Positions 4,498-10,005 of a DNA stretch of 10,005 nt are shown here, piece by piece. Below the pieces are notes generated by a model. The model worked only from the letters and a program-made list of their open reading frames with translations. It was not told the origin of the DNA and did no database searches. Numbering within the stretch: position 1 is the first letter of the stretch; every line of letters starts with the position of its first letter. Both the position numbers and the translations under genes were made by a program. Location of the stretch: NCBI GenBank assembly GCA_027046105.1, contig JALTZQ010000210.1:1-10005 (forward strand), read 5' to 3'. Origin of the DNA: Pyrodictiaceae archaeon (lineage in GTDB: Archaea; Thermoproteota; Thermoprotei_A; Sulfolobales; Pyrodictiaceae).

Positions 4498-7464
4498 TTG
4501 CAGACTGCTAGTGATAAGCAACAATTAGAGTTGATACGGCGTTCAATGGTTGATCCTTCAGCGGAAAATAAGGCAAAGGAGCTTTTACTCACTGATATCT
4601 ATACGCAGGTGAGAGTAGCCTATGGAGATGGTATCGCTCCCAATGGTGGCAAACTTGCACATCTTCCCTCATGTGTCAAAGCTAGTGACCTGTGCCAGGA
4701 CGATCTGCAATTTCCATACAATGCAATTCGCGTCCTTATGGCTAGGTACATGACACGTAATGAGCATGGCTTATTCATGGAAACCCCTAGTATGGTTTAC
4801 CGTAGGGTAGCTGAAGGCTTCTCTAATGTACTAGGCAAGAAGAAAGCAAATATGCTGTACAAGATAATGATCAGCGGCCGCTTTGTCTTTAACTCTCCAA
4901 CACTATTCAACATGTATGTAAATGGGGCTCGTGGCACCCTGTCCGCATGCTATGTCACACCAGTATACGATGATATGTCATCAATAATGGATGCTGCGCA
5001 TGTCCAAGCCATGACCTTTAAATGGGGTGGAGGCCAAGGCTTTAGCTTTAGTGAATTACGTCCACGATGGGATGCTGTTCGCGGGACTAGTAGTGTAGCT
5101 AGTGGACCAGTTTCATTTATGCGGCTCTACGATATGGTTACTGAAGTTGTGAAGCAAGGGGGGAAAAGACGAGGCGCAAATATGGGTATCATGCATATCT
5201 GGCATCCAGACATATTCACGCCAGGCTTTGATTCATGGACAGCACTAGCGAATAGCCTACCTCCCATAATACGTAACATCTTAGAACTCATTAACAATTT
5301 CATCAATGAAGTTGAGTCTGAAGGTTATGAAGTAGACAAAGAGTTTAAGGAGGTTATTGCTAAGCTTTTAAATGCTAAAGGATTTTGGAGTGTGGAAGAT
5401 GCAGGATTTATACAAGCTAAGGAGCCTCCTCTCCATGACACCTATCTTACAAATTTCAACATAAGTGTAGCTGTCAATGATGCGTTTATGAAAGCCGTCA
5501 TGGACAATGATGAATGGCTATTGGTTAATCCCAGATATAGTGAAAAGGATGGCATCTATACGTTACATTACAGTGTTTCCAAGGCCACTGGCCTTGGTAA
5601 GCTTGGTATGCTAGTAGAGAAGGCTCCATGGCTACTAGAAAATCCTTATCTAAACTTATTTGAAGATGTAGTCGATGAAGCAGTAGAGCGGGCACTTAGA
5701 GCCCTTTACATACGGTCAAAATTATTGGGTTTCAAGCCTAACCTAGATATTAAGAATCAGCATGTATGGCGAATCAAGGCAAGACAACTATGGGACAAGA
5801 TTGTGGAGAACGCGTGGTTGGGTGGTGATCCGGGTCTATTCTTCGTTGATAATCATAATAAGTGGAATCCTACTCCATGGCTTGGAGTAGTTGTTGCAAC
5901 AAATCCTTGTGGAGAACAACCCTTATACCCCTTCGAGAGCTGCAACCTTGGCAGTATCGCACTTGATAAATATGTTAAATGTAGTGAAAACAAGCAATGC
6001 ATCTTTGACCTCCACTTATTCTATGAGGACCTCATGATAATAGTTGAGGCAATGGATGCAATTATAGACTTGAATAAACATCCTGACCCTAGACAAGACG
6101 TCGCCAATAAGTTTACGCGAAAAATTGGTCTCGGAGTCATGGGGCTTGCTGACGCATTAGCCAAGCTCGAAATACCTTATGATAGTGAGGAAGCTGTAGC
6201 CTTCACACTGATTAGTATAGCTGCACTTGAAGTATTTGCATGGAAACGTAGCTGGGAACTAGGTGCAGAGAAGGGCCACGCACCAGCATTTGAGTGTAAA
6301 AGATTCAATTGGAAAACCATGAAATGTGTAGAAAAAGAAGAACCCGAGAGATTGGTTGAATTGCATACTCCAGCGCTTGTAAAGGCTGCAGACGTTATTG
6401 TAGCCGACGATATATGGATTAAAGTTAAGTATCATAACGTGAATTTATCCAGCAACACAATAAAGATGATGGCAGGTGCATTTAGGGAAAGGATTGAAGC
6501 AGATGGTTCAGTGAAACTTATACGCAAAGATGTTATTAGTCGTGTTCTTAGAAAAGTGTTTGGCGTCAATACAGCCAATTACCAGAGAGCATTACATGAA
6601 ACTCCTACAGAGATTGCAAATGATCCGCATCTGCTACTTGCTCTTGCCATATTCAGCCCCAGCAAGGCTTGGGAGGTGCTTAAGACATATGGTAGACTAA
6701 GGGGAGCAAAGGCTCCCCGTAACACTGTTGTAACAACCATAGCTCCTACTGGTACAATAAGCATCTTAGCAGGCACAAGTAGTGGTATTGAACCTTACTT
6801 CGCATTGGTCTATAAGAGGAGAGTTACAGTTGGCGAATTCCTAGAAGTTGTAAACAAATTCCGTGACAAACTGCTTAGCATTGCAAAAAGATACAGCGTT
6901 GACGAAGACACCATCATGGATATCTATGCTATCATTAGCAGACATAAAGGTTCGCTACGCTGGGCTATTGATGATATACGCGAAAACCTACTAACACGCA
7001 ACATAGGTAACGGTTTTCTAGCCGAAGTGGAGAAATTAGCGACTATATTCGCAACTGCCATGGATTTCGATCCATGGTATCATCTTGCACACCAAATAGC
7101 AGCTCAACTATACGTAGATCAAGCCATAAGCAAGACTATAAACTTGCCAAAAAACGCAGACAAAACTCTTGTTAACAACATCTATTTTGTAGCATGGCTT
7201 GCCGGTCTAAAAGGCGTTACAGTATACCGCGATGAGAGTAAGAGTCACCAAGTAATAGTCTTCGGTGCAAAGGAGGAACATAACAGGAAGAGGCTTTTAC
7301 GAAAGAGGAGCAGGATGCGAATGATGCACTTGAAAAAGAATATGCGATTAGACGAGATAAAGCGTGACAAAAAGCTTAACGAAATCTTTGAAACCAAGGA
7401 AAAAAATGGGACAATAACCGTCGAGCTAACTCAAAACAGCACTTGTACAACATGCGAGCTTTAA
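4498..7464 (+). CDS. nrdJ: adenosylcobalamin-dependent (class II) ribonucleoside-diphosphate reductase
   Basis: Reduces ribonucleotides to deoxyribonucleotides by a thiyl radical made with adenosylcobalamin. Visible landmarks: FNSPTLFN and the first redox cysteine C151 (SACYV); GGKRRGANMG then HPDI (236-239); NFNISV (319-324); the active-site loop N469-P-C471-G-E473 (thiyl Cys and catalytic Glu) with second redox Cys C482 (ESCNLGSI); the phosphate-binding loop APTGTIS (749-755) followed by GIEPYF; GLKGVTVYRD near 905; and a terminal C983-T-T-C986 that re-reduces the active site. At 988 residues it is long: extra segments lie between HPDI and NFNISV, between about 350 and 420, and in a Lys/Arg-rich stretch before the final CxxC. 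No ATP-cone is evident and no intein. The start is TTG after AGGGGG (4488-4493), a tight 4-base spacing; ATG at codon 17 is the alternative. No regulatory ATP-cone implies simpler activity control (inference). Confidence 0.96.
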   Translation: MQTASDKQQLELIRRSMVDPSAENKAKELLLTDIYTQVRVAYGDGIAPNGGKLAHLPSCVKASDLCQDDLQFPYNAIRVLMARYMTRNEHGLFMETPSMVYRRVAEGFSNVLGKKKANMLYKIMISGRFVFNSPTLFNMYVNGARGTLSACYVTPVYDDMSSIMDAAHVQAMTFKWGGGQGFSFSELRPRWDAVRGTSSVASGPVSFMRLYDMVTEVVKQGGKRRGANMGIMHIWHPDIFTPGFDSWTALANSLPPIIRNILELINNFINEVESEGYEVDKEFKEVIAKLLNAKGFWSVEDAGFIQAKEPPLHDTYLTNFNISVAVNDAFMKAVMDNDEWLLVNPRYSEKDGIYTLHYSVSKATGLGKLGMLVEKAPWLLENPYLNLFEDVVDEAVERALRALYIRSKLLGFKPNLDIKNQHVWRIKARQLWDKIVENAWLGGDPGLFFVDNHNKWNPTPWLGVVVATNPCGEQPLYPFESCNLGSIALDKYVKCSENKQCIFDLHLFYEDLMIIVEAMDAIIDLNKHPDPRQDVANKFTRKIGLGVMGLADALAKLEIPYDSEEAVAFTLISIAALEVFAWKRSWELGAEKGHAPAFECKRFNWKTMKCVEKEEPERLVELHTPALVKAADVIVADDIWIKVKYHNVNLSSNTIKMMAGAFRERIEADGSVKLIRKDVISRVLRKVFGVNTANYQRALHETPTEIANDPHLLLALAIFSPSKAWEVLKTYGRLRGAKAPRNTVVTTIAPTGTISILAGTSSGIEPYFALVYKRRVTVGEFLEVVNKFRDKLLSIAKRYSVDEDTIMDIYAIISRHKGSLRWAIDDIRENLLTRNIGNGFLAEVEKLATIFATAMDFDPWYHLAHQIAAQLYVDQAISKTINLPKNADKTLVNNIYFVAWLAGLKGVTVYRDESKSHQVIVFGAKEEHNRKRLLRKRSRMRMMHLKKNMRLDEIKRDKKLNEIFETKEKNGTITVELTQNSTCTTCEL

Positions 7465-7493
7465 CCCATATAGCACCTTACCCACCATACTAG

Positions 7494-7499
7494 TTATAA
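7494..7499 (+). promoter_or_regulatory. candidate TATA box for the zinc-ribbon gene
   Basis: TTATAA in the 70-base gap behind the reductase gene. It would start a transcript near 7523, about 12-15 bases before the TTG/GTG starts. This suggests the pair of genes at 7535-8729 has its own promoter. No strong BRE is seen. Confidence 0.35.
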
Positions 7500-7534
7500 G
7501 CAGCATATTCTAACCTCTCTTTACCGGATGAGGT

Positions 7535-8359
7535 TTGGTGAGAAGGAAAAGATACAAACACACAACCAGTTCCCGAACCACTAAAAGTCACACTACGAGT
7601 TTACATGGCTCAAGAAGGAGAAAAAGGAGTACAAGCCAGAAAAAAACCATTAATGTCGATACTATTATTGAAAAGATTACTGATGAGGCAATCTCTTCCC
7701 TTGGATTAGACGTTCTTGGCCTAACAAGGGACCAGTACCGCGAGATGCTACGCCCAATCATTGAAGGTATTTTATCAACATACTCTTCTAGACCAGCCGT
7801 CGACACTATTATTTCAAAAATGAGGGCCACATTGAATCAATTGTATATGATGGCTGCCGCATATGTCCTTGAAAAGTTAGATGAATTAAATGAAGAGCAA
7901 CTGGAATTCGTTATAGCTAATGGCGCGACAGTGGCTGTTAATCATATTGCAAAACTGTACAAGCATATAGAAAAGTATAGACGGTGGGATCTTCTACCCC
8001 AATTAAGATATTTATGGGAAACCTATGGAAAACCAACCCCCTTATCGTGTCCTTACTGTGGTTTTCGTGCTATAACTCCTGATTTAATTTGTCTCGTTTG
8101 TGGTAGAGAAATTAAAGAAAATGACTTAAAGAAAGCTATTGATTTTGAGCAACGACTTATTGAATTTGCTGAAACCACTGAGCTTAGTAAGTTGCGTGAG
8201 ATTATAGAGAAAGGTTATGTGCTTATCGGAGAAGATATAAGGTCACCGAGCGAGGAACATACTGGCGTAGAGGTTGAACTTAGACTTAGTGAGCCAGAAA
8301 AAGAAATTATAAGGAACATTATGGTGAAACGTGGTCTTGGTCGTCGAGATCAAAAATAG
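7535..8359 (+). CDS. hypothetical zinc-ribbon protein with basic N-terminal tail
   Basis: I do not recognise the family. Residues 1-38 are a low-complexity, strongly basic tail of Arg, Lys, Ser, Thr and His, likely disordered and suited to nucleic-acid contact. Residues 39-165 are helical. A zinc ribbon follows, C172-P-Y-C175 then C186-L-V-C189 (CPYCGF ... CLVCG), and the C-terminal 80 residues are helical and charged. These features suggest an RNA- or DNA-binding protein, but this is inference. The start is unclear: TTG at 7535 directly abuts GAGGT (7530-7534), while GTG at 7538 is three bases away. Both give nearly the same protein. The next gene begins inside its last 29 bases, so the two are probably translated together. 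Confidence 0.78.
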   Translation: MVRRKRYKHTTSSRTTKSHTTSLHGSRRRKRSTSQKKTINVDTIIEKITDEAISSLGLDVLGLTRDQYREMLRPIIEGILSTYSSRPAVDTIISKMRATLNQLYMMAAAYVLEKLDELNEEQLEFVIANGATVAVNHIAKLYKHIEKYRRWDLLPQLRYLWETYGKPTPLSCPYCGFRAITPDLICLVCGREIKENDLKKAIDFEQRLIEFAETTELSKLREIIEKGYVLIGEDIRSPSEEHTGVEVELRLSEPEKEIIRNIMVKRGLGRRDQK

Positions 8360-8729
8360 AGATGAGTTGAGAGAACTCATATCTAAAAATAAGCTTGTAC
8401 TGATTGTCTTATACGATAGTTCAAGTCCCATCGGCCGGTATGTTGCTAGTATTGCAGATGATGTGGCTTCAGTTGTAGAGCCTGTAATGTTAGTGGCAAA
8501 AGCCGATGTAAGGATGGTACCTGATGCCCCGATTGAACTTGGACTCAAGAAAGGAGCCTCAGAGAGATTAAGACTTTATATTGATGGTAAATTAGCATGG
8601 GAACAAATAGGAGTTTTCTACGGTAACCCTTCAGCAGATAAATACGCCATTAGGAGGGGCATTCTCAACGCCTTGAGGAGCCGTAATCTAAGCCCTGCAA
8701 AATTGGGTCTGAAACTAACTATATATTAG
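8331..8729 (+). CDS. thioredoxin-fold protein lacking the CxxC (redox-inactive)
   Basis: The 132 residues follow a thioredoxin pattern: helix, strand LVLIVLYD (22-29), the active-site turn, helix, strand VMLVAKADV, helix, then the hairpin LRLYIDGKLAWEQIGVF and a final helix. At the active site, where WCGPC is expected, it has S31-S-P-I34, so both cysteines are absent. The cis-proline before the LRLYIDGK strand is also missing, and the protein contains no cysteine at all. It therefore cannot do disulfide chemistry and is more likely a binding or scaffold protein. GGTGA at 8323-8327 lies 3 bases before GTG 8331 and 9 before TTG 8337; the true start may be either. It overlaps the zinc-ribbon gene by 23-29 bases, which argues for translational coupling and a shared role. 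Confidence 0.75.
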   Translation: MVLVVEIKNRDELRELISKNKLVLIVLYDSSSPIGRYVASIADDVASVVEPVMLVAKADVRMVPDAPIELGLKKGASERLRLYIDGKLAWEQIGVFYGNPSADKYAIRRGILNALRSRNLSPAKLGLKLTIY

Positions 8730-8743
8730 AAGAACCATTATCA

Positions 8744-9598
8744 TTAGTGTAAGCCTCCACATATCTCACAAACACTGTTAGCAACTCTACCATCCATTGG
8801 CCCACCGCACATTGCACATTTTCTGATCTCCTCTAATGCTTTTGTTAATTCAAGAAGCAAGGTCGTAGATGAGTATACGAGCTCTGGCCCGCCAGAGGCT
8901 ATCACATCAGCTAATGCTTCTAAGAGAGTTGCTTCTATCTTCCATTTACATTGGCTTATTCCTGGATGTACAACTTTTTGCAAAACAGCGTAAGTAAGCA
9001 TGTCCTCCCAACTGATCTCGTAAAATGGCTTGATAAATCTCAACATCCCTGCGTTTATCACTGGCTTAACGGCGTCATATAGACACCATTTCTCTAACTT
9101 AGTTAAACCATAAAGTGCTGTTTGCACTACGTATTCACGCGGGATTGGGATAACTACATGATATTGAGTGTTGTCTTCTTCCAAGATCAATTTTATGTCT
9201 CTTCTTAGAAGTCTTTCAAGTCTACACGGATCTCTTGTAAATGGAATCTCGTATTCAACTACATTGCTGATTGATATAATACTTCTGTTTATGGCCTCTT
9301 TCTGAAGCCAGCCGCATTTGTTCTTAGGCCATAAAAGAAGAAGTGAATCTGTATAACCCTTTTCAACAATGCTAAAAACACGCAGCATTGCAATAGATTC
9401 AATAAATAAGATAGGGTGCACGATATACGCTAGTTTAATGCGTCGGGATATAGCTAGCCCATACTTACCAAAGCTTTTTCTGACATACTTAGCAAGTCTT
9501 TTTTCAAAACATACCAAACATAGTTTATCCCCAGAAAAACGATGAAAGTATATGGGTTTCCTACGTCTGCATACTGTGCATATAGCGTTGCCACTCAC
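8744..9598 (-). CDS. degenerate TtuA/Ncs6-like tRNA thiolation family protein (PP-loop lost)
   Basis: The layout is that of TtuA/Ncs6 tRNA 2-thiolases: an N-terminal zinc ribbon (C7-x2-C10, C27-x2-C30, with the typical RFSGDKLCLVCF), a central ATP-pyrophosphatase-like domain, and a C-terminal zinc ribbon (C261-x2-C264, C277-x2-C280). The IKP..EISWEDMLTYAVL segment (189-206) and C217 match family positions, C217 corresponding to a catalytic/Fe-S cysteine. However, the ATP-binding SGGKDS loop is replaced by ILFIES (63-68) and the GHNxDD region by IPREYVV (152-158), so ATP activation of tRNA should not be possible. Length (284) is slightly short for the family. The start is GTG at 9596-9598 with GGTGG (9606-9610) seven bases upstream. 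It may be a non-catalytic partner of a true TtuA/NcsA elsewhere in the genome, analogous to Ctu2/Ncs2 in eukaryotes (inference). It is divergent from the thermosome gene. Confidence 0.8.
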   Translation of the reverse strand: MSGNAICTVCRRRKPIYFHRFSGDKLCLVCFEKRLAKYVRKSFGKYGLAISRRIKLAYIVHPILFIESIAMLRVFSIVEKGYTDSLLLLWPKNKCGWLQKEAINRSIISISNVVEYEIPFTRDPCRLERLLRRDIKLILEEDNTQYHVVIPIPREYVVQTALYGLTKLEKWCLYDAVKPVINAGMLRFIKPFYEISWEDMLTYAVLQKVVHPGISQCKWKIEATLLEALADVIASGGPELVYSSTTLLLELTKALEEIRKCAMCGGPMDGRVANSVCEICGGLH

Positions 9599-9629
9599 TT
9601 CCTATCCACCTAACTTTTTAACGGAAAGA

Positions 9630-9637
9630 TTTATATA
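9630..9637 (+). promoter_or_regulatory. TATA box with BRE for the thermosome gene, possibly shared with the divergent gene
   Basis: TTTATATA is preceded by a purine-rich BRE (GGAAAGA, 9623-9629), a strong archaeal promoter. Initiation about 27 bases downstream (near 9661) gives a leader of roughly 27 bases holding the ribosome binding site. Read backwards it is TATATAAA and could also serve the minus-strand gene, but with a leader of only about 8-10 bases. Confidence 0.75.
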
Positions 9638-9673
9638 GAAGTGCCCCGGGAAGAGGCTGATGGAACGAGGGCT

Positions 9674-9680
9674 GGAGGTG
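9674..9680 (+). promoter_or_regulatory. ribosome binding site of the thermosome gene
   Basis: GGAGGTG is fully complementary to the archaeal 16S 3' end (CACCUCC). It lies seven bases before ATG 9688 and so fixes that start over the out-of-frame ATG at 9660. Confidence 0.85.
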
Positions 9681-9687
9681 TGCCCCA

Positions 9688-10005
9688 ATGGCATTCCAGG
9701 GTATACCAGTATTAATCCTCAAAGAGGGGACGCAAAGAACCTATGGTAGAGAGGCTCTCAGAAGCAATATCCTAGCAGCCAAAGTACTCGCCGAAGTACT
9801 AAGGACTAGCTTAGGGCCACGTGGCCTAGATAAAATGCTAGTAGACAGCTTTGGTGATGTCACAATAACAAACGACGGCGCAACAATGCTTAAAGAAATG
9901 GAAATTCAGCATCCGGCAGCGAAACTCTTAGTGGAAGTCGCCAAAGCCCAAGACGCAGAAGTCGGTGATGGCACCACTAGTGCTGTTGTCTTAGCTGGAA
10001 CACTA
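9688..10005 (+). CDS. thermosome (group II chaperonin) subunit, N-terminal part (3' end outside window)
   Basis: Subunit of the double-ring, ATP-driven cytosolic chaperonin that refolds proteins at high temperature. The 106 visible residues cover the N-terminal strand and first part of the equatorial domain: [20 protein letters not shown] near the start, the nucleotide-binding [11 protein letters not shown] (about 40-50), TNDGAT (about 60-65) and the catalytic-loop [12 protein letters not shown] (about 93-104). All are intact. The sequence is very close to thermosome subunits of Pyrodictiaceae and other Desulfurococcales as I remember them; alpha versus beta cannot be decided from this part. 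The start is fixed by GGAGGTG, and a strong BRE/TATA promoter lies upstream, as expected for an abundant heat-inducible protein. The frame runs off the window end. Confidence 0.97.
   Translation, partial: MAFQGIPVLILKEGTQRTYGREALRSNILAAKVLAEVLRTSLGPRGLDKMLVDSFGDVTITNDGATMLKEMEIQHPAAKLLVEVAKAQDAEVGDGTTSAVVLAGTL

Noticed and set aside
5200..5460. Possible intein or mobile insert in the reductase between HPDI and NFNISV
   Set aside because: No intein splice motifs (N-terminal Cys/Ser block, His-Asn end) and base composition is like the rest of the gene; it is better seen as a subfamily insert.

Overview
The window looks like a hyperthermophilic archaeon of the Thermoproteota (Crenarchaeota), most likely Desulfurococcales or Pyrodictiaceae-like. 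The support is an archaeal-only GatE, a two-domain protein disulfide oxidoreductase, a group II chaperonin (thermosome) with crenarchaeal-style sequence, a long vitamin B12-dependent ribonucleotide reductase, many GTG/TTG starts with GGTG/GAGG-type ribosome binding sites, a TATA box with a purine-rich BRE, and C/D box guide RNAs between genes. The species cannot be fixed from the sequence alone. This is core-genome content: no insertion sequences, CRISPR arrays, integrases or phage genes are visible.

Layout. 1-1094 (+): C-terminal part of gatE, cut by the window edge. About 1110-1180 (+): a C/D box methylation-guide sRNA just behind gatE, whose two guides both fit one stretch of 23S rRNA. 1226-1960 (-): protein disulfide oxidoreductase. 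2131-2496 (+): small HTH regulator, divergent from it. 2493-3518 (-): unrecognised 341-residue protein whose stop shares a CTAG with the regulator's stop. 3519-3948: no protein gene, but a second C/D sRNA on the minus strand (3866-3925), whose guides fit the 530-loop region of 16S rRNA, and a weaker plus-strand candidate (3777-3837). 3949-4260 (-): small unknown helical protein. 4498-7464 (+): class II (adenosylcobalamin) ribonucleotide reductase. 7535-8359 (+): unknown zinc-ribbon protein. 8331-8729 (+): thioredoxin-fold protein without the CxxC, overlapping the previous gene. 8744-9598 (-): degenerate TtuA/Ncs6-like protein with both zinc ribbons but no PP-loop. 9688-10005 (+): start of a thermosome subunit with a clear promoter and ribosome binding site, cut by the window end.

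How the parts relate. GatE, the guide RNAs and the TtuA-like protein all concern tRNA or rRNA maturation and translation. The oxidoreductase and the ribonucleotide reductase could be linked functionally, because the reductase ends in a CxxC that needs a dithiol reductant; they are not in one operon. The best candidates for something not yet annotated are the two dual-guide sRNAs, both lying about 20 nt behind the stop of a same-strand protein gene, and the PP-loop-dead TtuA-like protein, which recalls the eukaryotic Ctu2/Ncs2 partner of Ctu1/Ncs6. All rRNA and protein family comparisons are from memory; no searches were run.
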